Source of the DNA: Zhongshania aliphaticivorans
GTDB lineage: Bacteria; Pseudomonadota; Gammaproteobacteria; Pseudomonadales; Spongiibacteraceae
Assembly: GCF_902705875.1 (NCBI RefSeq)
Contig: NZ_CACSIK010000001.1
Location: forward strand, 2,916,336 to 2,980,335
Length of the DNA: 64,000 nucleotides
Direction of reading: 5' to 3'
A program made the position numbers and the translations under genes. Below, piece after piece: positions 1 to 8,807 of this stretch. The notes under the pieces were generated by a model that saw nothing but the letters and a program-made list of their open reading frames with translations, did no database searches and was not told the origin of the DNA. Position 1 is the first letter of the stretch; each line of letters begins with the position of its first letter.

Positions 1-13
1 AAAGGATTAGCCA

Positions 14-337
14 ATGTCGTGGACAACTATCTGCCGGCTCGATGACATACTGCCCAACACTGGTGTTGCTGCTTTAATTGATGAAACTCAAGTAGCGATA
101 TTCCGCGTTGACAATACGGTTTACGCGCTCGCTAATAAAGACCCGTTTAGCAATGCCAACGTGCTTTCGCGAGGCATTATTTGTAGCGTAAAAGGCACTC
201 TTGCCGTTGCCTCTCCAATCTACAAACAGCATTTCAGTCTAGAAGCTGGACAATGCTTAGAAGACGACAGCGTTTCAGTAAAATCTTACCAAGCACGCAC
301 TGAAGGTGACACAGTGCAAATACACGTTTCCCATTAA
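14..337 (+). CDS. nirD: Nitrite reductase (NAD(P)H) small subunit, NirD
   Basis: NirD is the small partner of the cytoplasmic NADH-dependent assimilatory nitrite reductase NirBD, which reduces nitrite to ammonium. The 107-residue product has the usual family length and a Rieske-like beta fold, but it lacks the two CxH cluster-ligand motifs of true Rieske proteins, as expected for NirD. Landmarks are the VAIFRVDN strand near residue 28 and the DPFSNANVLSRG loop, the family's typical substitute for the first cluster-binding loop. An AAGGA-like ribosome site lies just upstream of the ATG. The large subunit nirB would be expected immediately to the left, outside the window, so this is probably the last or near-last gene of a nitrogen assimilation operon. 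A strong hairpin terminator follows. Confidence 0.9.
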   Translation: MSWTTICRLDDILPNTGVAALIDETQVAIFRVDNTVYALANKDPFSNANVLSRGIICSVKGTLAVASPIYKQHFSLEAGQCLEDDSVSVKSYQARTEGDTVQIHVSH

Positions 338-390
338 ACCACGACCTAAAGAAAGAAACTGTCGGGTTTACACTAAGTCTCCCCCCTCGT

Positions 391-423
391 CCGGCCACCA
401 CTTAACGTGGTGCCGGCTTTTTT
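391..423 (+). terminator. Rho-independent terminator after nirD
   Basis: CCGG-C-CACCAC, a TTAAC loop, then GTGGTG-CCGG followed by CTTTTTT. It lies 54 bases after the nirD stop and would end the nitrite reductase transcript. The next gene is on the other strand. Confidence 0.85.
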
Positions 424-510
424 ACATATTTTAACTTTCTTCTCGCCACAGTAATGTAGTTAGAGCTTAACGCTACTAGCTCGACCAGATACTAGGTATC
501 GAAAACATAA

Positions 511-1095
511 TCAAGCCACGCCCTCCGTAAACAAAGGCAGTATACTTAACACAACTTGCTTTGACTCCTGCTGCGACTGCCCATTCACAGCACCATCACC
601 TTGCGCCAAAAAATGAAAACTATTATGCAAAGCTGAACCTAAAAAAATGGTTGCCAACACCCCAGCATCGGTTTTAGAAGATAGGGTGCCACTCTGCTGT
701 AACTCAAGAAATCGCGGTAACAACATCGCATGAAGAGAATAATGCTCCGCCATTGCCCCATCGTTAAAATTCTTTCGTCCCCACAATGAAGCCGTCAACG
801 GAATAATAGCAATATAAAATGATTTGGCTGCCATATAAACCGATTGCAACCATGCAACTATGTCGTCATCAAGCTCCGCTTTAATGGCAAACTTTACCTC
901 CCTTACTTCAGGTAGGCGCTCTCTAATTAAGGCGTATAACAAACCGGTTTTATCACCAAAATTGTTGAACACACTCGCTTCTGTCGTACCGGCACAATGC
1001 GCAATATGACGTGTTGTCATAGCGGTGACGCCATTTTGCTGAAGCAATCCGTAAGCGGCATCTAACAACTTTTCTCTAACCCTTGGCCTAGCCAT
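511..1095 (-). CDS. TetR/AcrR family transcriptional regulator
   Basis: This 194-residue protein has an N-terminal TetR DNA-binding domain (about residues 9-55: LLDAAYGLLQQNGV, then a helix-turn-helix ending in TTEASVFNNFGDK). The rest is a helical C-terminal ligand-binding and dimerisation region of ordinary length. TetR proteins usually repress a neighbouring gene until a small ligand binds. It is divergent from the crotonase gene at 1294 with 198 bases between them, so that gene and itself are the natural targets. The ligand may be an acyl-CoA or related compound, but that is inference from the neighbour only. I could not pick out a convincing operator in the spacer. Confidence 0.88.
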   Translation of the reverse strand: MARPRVREKLLDAAYGLLQQNGVTAMTTRHIAHCAGTTEASVFNNFGDKTGLLYALIRERLPEVREVKFAIKAELDDDIVAWLQSVYMAAKSFYIAIIPLTASLWGRKNFNDGAMAEHYSLHAMLLPRFLELQQSGTLSSKTDAGVLATIFLGSALHNSFHFLAQGDGAVNGQSQQESKQVVLSILPLFTEGVA

Positions 1096-1293
1096 TCATT
1101 TATCCCTCAAAGCACTGGCACTCGCTAAGATGAGTAAAAATCCAGTGACAAAATCCATTTAAATACGATGACAAAGCCTATAAAGCACATTACTTCAACA
1201 TGAGGCCACAATACACGACCTGACTACTAAAAAAGTTGAATAGCAAATATCATATCGGCAACTTAATCAAAATAATGACTAGGGTAACGCAAA

Positions 1294-2097
1294 ATGCCTC
1301 ACTCACACACTGTAAAGATAGAGCGCCAGCCACCACTATTATGGGTAACAATTAACCGTCCACAAGCGCGCAACGCTGTAGATGGAAAAACCGCTAGCGC
1401 ACTCGCCAGTATTTTTACAGATTTCGATGCCGACCCAGACTTATCGGTGGCAATCTTAATGGGTGCAGAGCAAAACTTCTGCGCTGGAGCAGACTTAAAA
1501 GCCATAGCCAGTGACAACCCTGAACTCCGCAACCCACTAACCAGTGACGGTATTGGGCCAATGGGCCCAAGCCGACTAACCTTGAGCAAACCTGTTATTG
1601 CCGCTATTGACGGATATTGCGTTGCCGGTGGATTGGAACTCGCGCTTTGGTGTGACTTGCGCGTTGCCACTGAGCGAGCAGTTTTTGGCGTATTCTGTCG
1701 ACGCTTTGGCGTCCCGCTTATTGACGGAGGCACAGTTCGCCTGCCGCGTCTAATAGGCATGAGCCACGCAATGGACATGATTCTTACCGGACGTGCTGTA
1801 AACGCCAGCGAGGCCCTAAACATCGGCCTTGCAAATCGCTTAGTGGCGCCAGAAAATTTACGTGCCACAGCCGAGGAACTTGCGCTGCAAATAGCCAACT
1901 TCCCTCAACAATGCCTACGCAACGACCGCCAGAGTGCTTATCAACAATGGGGGATGAATGAAGATGCCGCCATAAACAACGAATTTCAATTAGGTCTCAA
2001 GACCCTCGCTAGCGGTGAAACAAATGCCGGCGCAAAGCGTTTTGAACAAGGCAACGGACGTCAGGGGCGTCAAGAAAAGCCACCAAAACCACAGTAA
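1294..2097 (+). CDS. Crotonase-fold (enoyl-CoA hydratase/isomerase family) protein
   Basis: A 267-residue crotonase superfamily member acting on CoA thioesters. The oxyanion-hole segments are clear: FCAGADLKA (about residues 63-71) and GYCVAGGLELA (about 108-118). The glutamate equivalent to Glu144 of rat mitochondrial enoyl-CoA hydratase is kept in GGLELA. The position equivalent to Glu164, normally in a QPE motif, reads FCRR instead, so classical hydration is doubtful. Subfamilies carrying this FCRR plus GVPLIDGGT pattern are annotated only as crotonase family. The C-terminus is basic and low in complexity (KRFEQGNGRQGRQEKPPK). An AGGGT ribosome site precedes the ATG. It is divergent from the TetR gene, its probable regulator. 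Confidence 0.85.
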   Translation: MPHSHTVKIERQPPLLWVTINRPQARNAVDGKTASALASIFTDFDADPDLSVAILMGAEQNFCAGADLKAIASDNPELRNPLTSDGIGPMGPSRLTLSKPVIAAIDGYCVAGGLELALWCDLRVATERAVFGVFCRRFGVPLIDGGTVRLPRLIGMSHAMDMILTGRAVNASEALNIGLANRLVAPENLRATAEELALQIANFPQQCLRNDRQSAYQQWGMNEDAAINNEFQLGLKTLASGETNAGAKRFEQGNGRQGRQEKPPKPQ

Positions 2098-2208
2098 ATA
2101 AATGCCAATACCACAAACAAAATACGCACAAGGATATTTGCCGAAATAGTGTGGACACACAAGACCGATAGACATGACTTAGCCAAAAGCCCCCGATGCG
2201 CGCCCAGA

Positions 2209-2892
2209 CTAAGCATCCGGTGATCTAGCATCGTACTCTGGCCATTCAGGGGGCAAATAGGCAAGATCCTCGGCGTCATCTATATCGCGCACAACATGAC
2301 GTTCAATATAAGACATTCCGCATTGATCTAATCGCTGACGAGTTTGATCCGCCACACTTGCGCTGCTCCAAGAAATATTATGAAAAACCTCAGGGCGAAA
2401 GTGCCGCATGCCAAGTAAAGCATAACCGCCATCAACACAGGGCACCAAGCAAGCATCATGCTCTTTTAATGCACTAGCAGCCCAATGCAGTACCTCGACA
2501 TCTATTTCTAAGCAATCGCTACCAATGACCAAAACTGCATCAACATTAGCTAATCCATGGCGTACTGCAAATGACATACGCTCACCTAAATCACCACTGC
2601 ACTGACCATGTAATTCAACACAGCTAGGGATGACTATATCCCGCCAACTTGGTGAATCTGGTGCGGGAGTCATCCACAAATTAACAAAAAACTGGTAGTT
2701 GTGCTCCGAATCTTCAACGGCAATCTCACAATGCCCCAGCATTCTAACAAGCATTTTTTTTGCTAAAGCCGCTGCGCCATGCGCACCTAAAGCTGGAATC
2801 AACCGTGTTTTCGCCAAGCCCGCAACAGGAGCCTTGGCAATAACTTGAATTCCAATTCGCCGTAACAACCGGCTAGACTCAGCACTAGTCAT
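2209..2892 (-). CDS. TIGR04282 family (DUF2064) glycosyltransferase
   Basis: A GT-A-like nucleotide-sugar transferase of the DUF2064/TIGR04282 family, named for association with arsenosugar gene clusters. The N-terminal motif KAPVAGLAKTRLIP (nucleotide binding) and the acidic stretches GSDCLEID and PCVDGGYALLG are typical; the last is the family signature for metal and sugar binding. I chose the ATG at 2892 because it overlaps the stop of the upstream gene (ATGACTAG), giving about 227 residues; an in-frame start at 2925 would add 11 residues with no clear benefit. The 8-base overlap with the TIGR04283 gene shows translational coupling. The substrate is unknown. Confidence 0.85.
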   Translation of the reverse strand: MTSAESSRLLRRIGIQVIAKAPVAGLAKTRLIPALGAHGAAALAKKMLVRMLGHCEIAVEDSEHNYQFFVNLWMTPAPDSPSWRDIVIPSCVELHGQCSGDLGERMSFAVRHGLANVDAVLVIGSDCLEIDVEVLHWAASALKEHDACLVPCVDGGYALLGMRHFRPEVFHNISWSSASVADQTRQRLDQCGMSYIERHVVRDIDDAEDLAYLPPEWPEYDARSPDA

Positions 2893-3595
2893 AACGCTTC
2901 GCCAATTTATCTGCCGATACCCCAAGCCAATACAAAAGACGTAATCGCCACATTAATATCACGGTCTTGCAAATGCCTCGTCGTTGCCAACGACGCCCCG
3001 AGGTTATGATCTTTAAGCGCAAACATGCGGGGGCGGATCGCTTTCGCAGCTTAGTTGACAAGGCGATATCCTCCATCAAATCCTGCTCAGGAAAACCACG
3101 TAATTCTTCAAAAACATCACGGCGCACGAAAATTCCTTGATCACCAGTAGCAATACCCGTTAAACGAGAACGCCAATTCATAAACCAAGCAATCACGAAA
3201 AATATCGTCGCATCGCCACTGATACTGACATCAAAGCGCCCCCACTGATGTTTTTTAACACCCTCCAGCAATGCTTTGAAACCCAAGCTCGGCAGCAGAC
3301 TATCGGCATGCAAAAATAATAATATAGGGCTCTTCGCCGCTGCCGCACCAAGATTCATTTGTTTCGCTCGCCCACGCTCACTTGATAAGCACGAAAACCC
3401 ATAATTCATGATCATTGCTTCCGAACCATCCACACTCCCACCGTCAACGAATATCACGTCTACACGACATTGCTCTTCCGTTATCTGCGTAGCTAAACGC
3501 GTACAAAACTGAGGTAAACCCTGAATTTCATTAAGCACCGGAACTACCACAGTCAAAGCCGGACTTTGTGCTTTACGCAGCTCAGATTTACTCAT
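2885..3595 (-). CDS. TIGR04283 family glycosyltransferase (GT2 fold)
   Basis: A 236-residue family-2 glycosyltransferase of the TIGR04283 type. Features in order: VVVPVLNEIQGLPQF (nucleotide-binding start), VDVIFVDGGSVDGS (first acidic motif), LLFLHADSLLP (the metal-binding DxD-like HAD motif), then GDQGIFVRRDVFEELRGFPEQDLMEDIALS, split here as GDQGIFVRR and LMEDIALS. A C-terminal TSGRRWQRRG basic motif typical of the family ends the enzyme. It is the first gene of a two-gene unit with the TIGR04282 enzyme. The DUF547 gene lies 41 bases upstream on the same strand. In bacteria these three types recur together near arsenosugar genes, but arsM and arsS are not in this window, so the product is uncertain. 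Confidence 0.87.
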   Translation of the reverse strand: MSKSELRKAQSPALTVVVPVLNEIQGLPQFCTRLATQITEEQCRVDVIFVDGGSVDGSEAMIMNYGFSCLSSERGRAKQMNLGAAAAKSPILLFLHADSLLPSLGFKALLEGVKKHQWGRFDVSISGDATIFFVIAWFMNWRSRLTGIATGDQGIFVRRDVFEELRGFPEQDLMEDIALSTKLRKRSAPACLRLKIITSGRRWQRRGICKTVILMWRLRLLYWLGVSADKLAKRYD

Positions 3596-3636
3596 TCCGC
3601 TCTTCAGCTCTCGAAATCACGGCGAGGATAAACTTA

Positions 3637-4476
3637 CTAGCGAGCAACATCATTTAAATCCCAATTATAATCGGTATAACTTATACCAATACTGTCTTCA
3701 CTTAACCGTTCTGACACAAGCTTGCCATTAACAATAATTCCCGAACCTGAATCCTGCAACCCTAATGCATCAGCATAAGCTGCTAAAAACTGAGACACTG
3801 AATGTACGCCATTCCACCCTTGCTCAAAATCAGCTTTATACCACTTGAAAATAGGTGAGATATGAAGCTCTCCATTAGCAAAATAATGGCGATTGCGATC
3901 ACGCAGAAAATTTTCAGTCACCGCTGCCAATTGTTCGTCTAATTTATCGCCAGCATAGGCATCATTAAGTAATGCTGGACAGCCGATGCTTGCACAGTTC
4001 ACAGCAAAATGAATCCTAGGCTCATTATACCGCCCCGACCCTCGAATCAAGTTATGCTCTATGTCATCAAGACTGCGAACCTCTCCTAGCAAATTGACAA
4101 ACTCTTTCTTCCACGGTGACGTAAAAAATGACCCCAAATCCTTTATAGAATCAATATCGGGATAGCGGCTCAAAATCAATTCGACTGTCCACGCGTTGTA
4201 GGCATTAATCAAAAAAGCGAGTTGCTGCATTTTTGGCCAGCTATCAAAGCTCTTTTTCGTCACTTTCGACATATCAGTTAAATAGGTAAGCAATAACAAG
4301 CGATCTTTTTTTATTCCCGCGTAATCGACTCGACTTTCCCGCCCATCTCGAACCATTTCAACATGTTGCTGTAAAATAGTTGCCCATGGCGTATGGGAAA
4401 AGGTGTTGGCAAACGAAGAGTTTGCGGCCAATATCGCCATTAATATAAAACCTACCCTTTGTAGACTGTTCATCAT
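3637..4476 (-). CDS. DUF547 domain-containing secreted protein
   Basis: A DUF547 protein of about 279 residues with an N-terminal signal peptide (MMNSLQRVGFILMAILAANS, cleavage probably after SFA). Family motifs are present: LAFLINAYNAWTVELIL, SIKDLGSFF, SLDDIEHNLIRG, and RIHFAVNCASIGCP with the conserved Cys pair. The fold resembles a papain-like or transglutaminase-like domain, but no activity is established for the family. I prefer the ATG at 4476 because the 14 residues in front of it are not signal-like and a GGGGGG stretch sits about 9 bases upstream. It is likely co-transcribed with the two glycosyltransferases downstream (41-base gap), a recurring gene neighbourhood. Confidence 0.82.
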   Translation of the reverse strand: MMNSLQRVGFILMAILAANSSFANTFSHTPWATILQQHVEMVRDGRESRVDYAGIKKDRLLLLTYLTDMSKVTKKSFDSWPKMQQLAFLINAYNAWTVELILSRYPDIDSIKDLGSFFTSPWKKEFVNLLGEVRSLDDIEHNLIRGSGRYNEPRIHFAVNCASIGCPALLNDAYAGDKLDEQLAAVTENFLRDRNRHYFANGELHISPIFKWYKADFEQGWNGVHSVSQFLAAYADALGLQDSGSGIIVNGKLVSERLSEDSIGISYTDYNWDLNDVAR

Positions 4477-4623
4477 CCAGCTGATCCCCCCATACCTAGA
4501 CCTCTCAAGCAATAGCACAAAACAAAGCTATTGCGCATTTACAAACCATTCCTATAAACTCAATACATGCTCACTATTTGTTATTGCCTTAACCACACGG
4601 GCCATGACACAGAATGGATTGCA

Positions 4624-5754
4624 ATGACTCGTAAATGGACTTTACTCAATCACACCCTAATTAGCCCGCTGCTACCGCGACGTCCCGGCGTTTCCGATTT
4701 GCAAAAGAGTCGCGACCAGTTTGTTATTTGTATTCTACTCAGCGCCTATTTATACATTCTGTTTATCAATCTATTTAGCCGCTTTGCGCTCTCCCCAATT
4801 GAGCCAATACACACCATCATTAGTGTATTTTCTCTAATCGTCCTGATCGGCGCCACTGTCTCTGTCGCTATTCTCAAATTCACAGGTCAGCGGGCTGTTG
4901 CGCTTAATACATTTATAGCTGCTTTAAGCGCTGCTTTTACCTGGGCTGCCTTACAAACAGGAGGACTATTCTCACCAATTAACCCCTGCGTCATTATTTT
5001 ACCAATTTTGGCTATTATGGGGATTAGTGTTCGCGCGGGTATTGCCTGGTCCATTGCATTATTTCTCGCCGCTTACACGCTGTTCAGTGCTGATCAACAA
5101 GGCATTCACTTTCACAGCGTTATTCCAGAAAAAGACCTGAGTATAGCTGTGTTTGCGGGTTTATCCACCGCAACCTCATTTATCATATTCATTACGATTT
5201 ACTACGATTTAACATCACGCACACTGCACAAGCAATTTGAAGATGAACACAATAAATATATTCATCTGGCACACCATGATAGTTTAACTGGCATCGCAAA
5301 TAGACGACATTTTATTAATGAAATTGAAAGTGCTATCTATAACGCTAAACTCGTTAACACCTCATTTAGTGTGTTATTTTTTGACTTAAACCAATTTAAG
5401 GAAATCAATGACACTGGCGGCCACCACATCGGCGACACAATACTGGTGGAATTTGCTAAACGACTGCGCTCGCATACCCGTGCGACCGATGTAGTTGCTC
5501 GTCTTGGTGGCGATGAATTCAGCATATTACTGCTTGGCCTCTGCGATAAAAATATTATTAAACAAAAAATATCCACGTATTTATTATCTCTTGACGAGCC
5601 AATACATATTGAAAATATAACTTACCTAATCAGTGCGAGTGTGGGTTATGCCATTTACCCAGACAACGGCCACGACTATGAATCTTTATTAAGAGCTGCT
5701 GATCAAAATATGTATAAAGTTAAAAACACGCACAAAAATGCAATCACAAAATAA
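4624..5754 (+). CDS. Membrane-bound diguanylate cyclase (GGDEF)
   Basis: This inner-membrane enzyme should make the second messenger c-di-GMP from two GTP. The N-terminal 200 residues hold about six hydrophobic helices (for example FVICILLSAYLYILFINLF) forming a MASE-like sensor of unknown ligand. The C-terminal GGDEF domain begins at DSLTGIANRRHF. The active site RLGGDEFS is intact, near residue 295 counted from 4624. An inhibitory I-site RATD lies five residues before GGDEF, so product feedback inhibition is expected. An earlier in-frame ATG at 4567 would add 19 residues; neither start has a strong ribosome site. It is monocistronic and diverges from the DUF547 gene. Confidence 0.88.
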   Translation: MTRKWTLLNHTLISPLLPRRPGVSDLQKSRDQFVICILLSAYLYILFINLFSRFALSPIEPIHTIISVFSLIVLIGATVSVAILKFTGQRAVALNTFIAALSAAFTWAALQTGGLFSPINPCVIILPILAIMGISVRAGIAWSIALFLAAYTLFSADQQGIHFHSVIPEKDLSIAVFAGLSTATSFIIFITIYYDLTSRTLHKQFEDEHNKYIHLAHHDSLTGIANRRHFINEIESAIYNAKLVNTSFSVLFFDLNQFKEINDTGGHHIGDTILVEFAKRLRSHTRATDVVARLGGDEFSILLLGLCDKNIIKQKISTYLLSLDEPIHIENITYLISASVGYAIYPDNGHDYESLLRAADQNMYKVKNTHKNAITK

Positions 5755-5758
5755 TTAT

Positions 5759-6553
5759 TCACCAATCTAAATATCCCGCCACTGCTTGCAAAATATCTGG
5801 CTGCTCCATTCCTGATACCCAAACAACTAACACCGAGGCGTCCTGCCCCCTATCAGGAATATCCGGAGCGGTAACACGTTTATGTATTGTGCCTTTTATA
5901 ATGTCACCAAACGGATAGATACCATGAGATAGTACGACAAAATCGTGGTGTAATAATCGACCTTTATTTTCTCCATGCCGCACGTCTGTTTTTAAGCCCA
6001 TACCAACTATCGCAATATGTAACTGTAAGTTATCTGTTTCTAAAGAATCAGGGGTAAAACTAAGCGTTAGCATTTGCGCCCCCTCAGGCCATCGAGCCCT
6101 CAGTACACCCACCGTCCTATCACTCACTGGGAGCTGGTTTGCGGTTACTTGACTACCACCGCTAAACCAGCCACGCCATTCACGACTATTTACCACAAAT
6201 CCCGGCGTGTAAACTTGCGACACCATACCGATGCGACTCATATCACGCTGCCGACGAGTATTCCCTGGGAGCGCAAAACGATCTTGCCAACCAAGTTGAT
6301 CCCAGTAATCAACATGAAATGCGATCGGTATAAACTGTGAAAACAAGTTTGGGGCCCGCTTTAAAGATGACAGCCATGCATCAGCATTAGGGCAACTACT
6401 ACATCCTTCTGAGGTATATAGCTCAACCGTGGTGGTAGCATGATTCGCACTACGTAGCGTCAACGCCCGTGCCGACAACGGTATCGAACTACAAATAAAT
6501 AGCAGGCACATTGCGACAACACACCGCTCCAAAAGGTATCGCTGCAACAACAT
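5759..6553 (-). CDS. DUF1223 domain-containing secreted thioredoxin-like protein
   Basis: A 264-residue DUF1223 protein with a signal peptide (MCLLFICSSIPLSARALT region). The thioredoxin-like signature is TSEGCSSCPNADAWL, containing a CSSC motif early in the mature domain, followed by FHVDYWDQLGW and RQRDMSR and TPGFVVNSREWRGW, all typical of this family. The CxxC suggests a periplasmic disulphide or redox role, but no reaction is established. The gene ends 5 bases from the end of the convergent diguanylate cyclase. Its upstream flank is a 359-base non-coding spacer that must hold its promoter. Confidence 0.82.
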   Translation of the reverse strand: MLLQRYLLERCVVAMCLLFICSSIPLSARALTLRSANHATTTVELYTSEGCSSCPNADAWLSSLKRAPNLFSQFIPIAFHVDYWDQLGWQDRFALPGNTRRQRDMSRIGMVSQVYTPGFVVNSREWRGWFSGGSQVTANQLPVSDRTVGVLRARWPEGAQMLTLSFTPDSLETDNLQLHIAIVGMGLKTDVRHGENKGRLLHHDFVVLSHGIYPFGDIIKGTIHKRVTAPDIPDRGQDASVLVVWVSGMEQPDILQAVAGYLDW

Positions 6554-6912
6554 ATCCTCTCCTTAATTATTAACAACTAATTGACTACAACCTTCGTTAC
6601 GGATTGAGACGCACACGCAATACAAGTGTTACAAAAAAACGTAGCTAGTTTGGATTAATAGTAAAAAAGAAATTAATAAAAGATGACTAGAACAGGAAAC
6701 GATTAGCTTTCTTAAGCACAATTACAGGTAAATATAGACTTTTATGACAATTACACCCACTGCTGAATCAACGTAGTTACAGCGAACCAGAGCGCATCTT
6801 TATAAAAATGAGCTACATTGCCAAGATATCATCTAAAAATCAGCCTTGAGAGCAGGACCATAGCCCGTTAAGCTGGCAGTATTAACTAACACACTAATAT
6901 CTGAGGCTATGT
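6554..6912. other. Non-coding spacer between divergent genes
   Basis: A 359-base AT-rich stretch between the DUF1223 gene (leftward) and the Kazal-like lipoprotein gene (rightward). It presumably carries both promoters. I see no convincing gene, tRNA or strong inverted repeat here. Confidence 0.6.
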
Positions 6913-7254
6913 ATGGCAATATTCAGCAGACTCCCTAAGCACCTTGCCAGCATCGCTCGGCGTTGCATTATTTTATTGGCGTTTTTAATAGTCAGTGCTT
7001 GTACAAGTACTGACACCCAAGCACCTGCCCCGCCAACCATGCAATCTGGTTTCACTGCCTGTGAATCTACTCGGCCTGAGATGTGCACACGGGAATATCG
7101 TCCTGTCTGTGGTCATATTGATACCGGCGTACGCTGTGTCACAGCGCCCTGTCCATCAGAGCGACACAACACCTATGGCAACGCCTGTAGTGCCTGCGCA
7201 GACGAAAATGTGATTGGTTATGAAATCGGTGATTGCGCGAGCTATGGCAAATAA
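6913..7254 (+). CDS. Lipoprotein with Kazal-like cysteine-rich domain
   Basis: A 113-residue predicted lipoprotein. The leader ends in a lipobox, LIVSAC (Cys30 by my count), followed by a Pro/Ala-rich linker. The C-terminal part is cysteine-rich and matches the Kazal serine-protease-inhibitor pattern: CTREYRPVCG, then CVTAPCPSE, TYGNACSACAD and a final GDC. YRPVCG and TYGNAC are the recognisable Kazal landmarks. Bacterial Kazal-like lipoproteins are small and mostly uncharacterised; a role in inhibiting foreign or own proteases at the envelope is possible. It is a single gene ending at a bidirectional terminator shared with the convergent thiolase gene. Confidence 0.75.
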   Translation: MAIFSRLPKHLASIARRCIILLAFLIVSACTSTDTQAPAPPTMQSGFTACESTRPEMCTREYRPVCGHIDTGVRCVTAPCPSERHNTYGNACSACADENVIGYEIGDCASYGK

Positions 7255-7263
7255 ACACGCCAT

Positions 7264-7296
7264 AAAAAAAGGGCCCGGATTTTACATCGGACCCTT
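7264..7296. terminator. Bidirectional hairpin terminator
   Basis: An A7 run, then GGG-C-CCGGAT, TTTAC, ATCGG-A-CCC and TTTC. It lies between two convergent genes, 10 bases past the lipoprotein stop and 25 bases past the thiolase stop. The A-run on the left serves as the U-run of the leftward transcript. Confidence 0.7.
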
Positions 7297-7319
7297 TCGC
7301 TTAGCCTTGTAAATTCCGA

Positions 7320-8618
7320 CTAGCGTTCAATAATCGCCGTAACGCCCTGACCACCAGCGGCACAGATCGAAATTAAGCCACGACCACTGCCCTTTTCTTC
7401 CAGCATTTTGGCCAAGGTGGCAACAATTCGACCACCTGTTGCCGCAAACGGGTGACCCGCCGCCAAAGAGCTGCCATTCACATTTAACTTGCTGAGATCA
7501 ATACTACCCAGCGGCTTATCCAAGCCTAACTTTTCCTTGCAGAAAGCGTCGTCTTCCCAAGCTTTAAGTGTTGCTAAAACTTGGGCGGCAAAGGCTTCGT
7601 GAATTTCATAATAATCGAAATCCTGTAGCGTCAGCCCTGCTTTTGCCAGCATACGAGGCACAGCATAAGCGGGGGCAAGTAATAACCCTTCTTTTTCAGA
7701 GGCACCATCTTTACCAAAGAAATCAACTGCGGCTGTCTCAACAATCGTCAAATAAGCTCGCACGGGCAAACCACGCTCTTTTGCCCACTCTTCACTAGCC
7801 AAAAGAACCGCTGAGGCACCATCAGTCAATGTAGAGGAGTTACCCGCCGTTAATGTTCCCTTGCCACTTTCCTTATCGAACGCTGGCTTCAAACCAGCCA
7901 ATTTTTCAATCGTGGTATCTGCACGCAAGATATTATCTTTTTCCACGCCATTAAATGGGGTGACCAAATCATCAAAAAATCCGCGAGCATAGGCCTCACC
8001 TAATTTCTTATGGCTTGCACACGCCAGCTCATCCTGCTGATCACGAGGAATCTGCCATGCTTTTGCGGTAATTTCAGTATGCTCACCCATAGACTTATGA
8101 GTGCGTGGCTCGGCATTGGCGGGAATTAATACACCCACATCCTTAGGGCGCAACTGCATAAACGGTTTTACGCGATCACCAAAACTACGCGCTTTATTCA
8201 CTTGCAAAAGGATTTTACGTAAGCCCTCACTCACGCCAATAGGCGCATCTGAAGTGGTGTCTACACCACCGGCAATACCCGCATCAATTTGTCCCAATGC
8301 AATTTTATTAGCAACCACATTGATAGCCTGCAAGCCCGTACCACACGCTTGCTGAATATCAAAACACGGCGTATTGGGGTCTAGTGATGTGCCCAGCACT
8401 GACTCACGCGTTAAATTAAAATCGCGGCTGTGCTTCATTACAGCACCCGCAACAACGTCGCCAAGACATACATTTTGCAGGCTATAACGCTGCACCAAAC
8501 CCTCTATTGCCGCTGTGAGCATAGTCTGATTGCTCACACCAAAGTAAGCAGTGTTAGAACGTGTAAACGGAATACGGTTACCACCAATGATCGCAACGCG
8601 TTTAATTGCTTGGGACAT
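7320..8618 (-). CDS. Acetyl-CoA C-acyltransferase (FadI/FadA2-like thiolase)
   Basis: A 432-residue thiolase catalysing the CoA-dependent cleavage or condensation of 3-ketoacyl-CoA. The nucleophilic cysteine is in IQQACGTGLQA (about residue 92), the catalytic histidine in GHPFAATGGR and the second cysteine in CAAGGQG near the C-terminus, so all catalytic elements are intact. Length and the NGSSLAAGHPFAATG region match the FadI and mycobacterial FadA2 branch rather than the 390-residue PhaA branch. It diverges from the high-molecular-weight FabG gene at 8844 across a 225-base spacer, the same arrangement as fadA2/fabG4 in mycobacteria. Likely function: the thiolytic step of a beta-oxidation-like pathway, or its reverse. 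Confidence 0.88.
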   Translation of the reverse strand: MSQAIKRVAIIGGNRIPFTRSNTAYFGVSNQTMLTAAIEGLVQRYSLQNVCLGDVVAGAVMKHSRDFNLTRESVLGTSLDPNTPCFDIQQACGTGLQAINVVANKIALGQIDAGIAGGVDTTSDAPIGVSEGLRKILLQVNKARSFGDRVKPFMQLRPKDVGVLIPANAEPRTHKSMGEHTEITAKAWQIPRDQQDELACASHKKLGEAYARGFFDDLVTPFNGVEKDNILRADTTIEKLAGLKPAFDKESGKGTLTAGNSSTLTDGASAVLLASEEWAKERGLPVRAYLTIVETAAVDFFGKDGASEKEGLLLAPAYAVPRMLAKAGLTLQDFDYYEIHEAFAAQVLATLKAWEDDAFCKEKLGLDKPLGSIDLSKLNVNGSSLAAGHPFAATGGRIVATLAKMLEEKGSGRGLISICAAGGQGVTAIIER

Positions 8619-8807
8619 AATCTGACCTCAGAAATCGTACTAGGAGTAATGGGAACGCAGTTTATCAAGCTTATCTGTGCCGACATTGGCTGAATCGACC
8701 ACGCTACAAGTCTGCACTGTCAATCACCTCGTGGCGCAGTAAGGCTACAATGCCAAAATAAAGGGAACTACACGCCTTTTCTATGGCCACACGGCAATGT
8801 AAACCTA

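Noticed and set aside
1299..1898. Leftward 199-codon frame inside the crotonase gene
   Set aside because: It mirrors the codons of a clear crotonase and shows no domain of its own.
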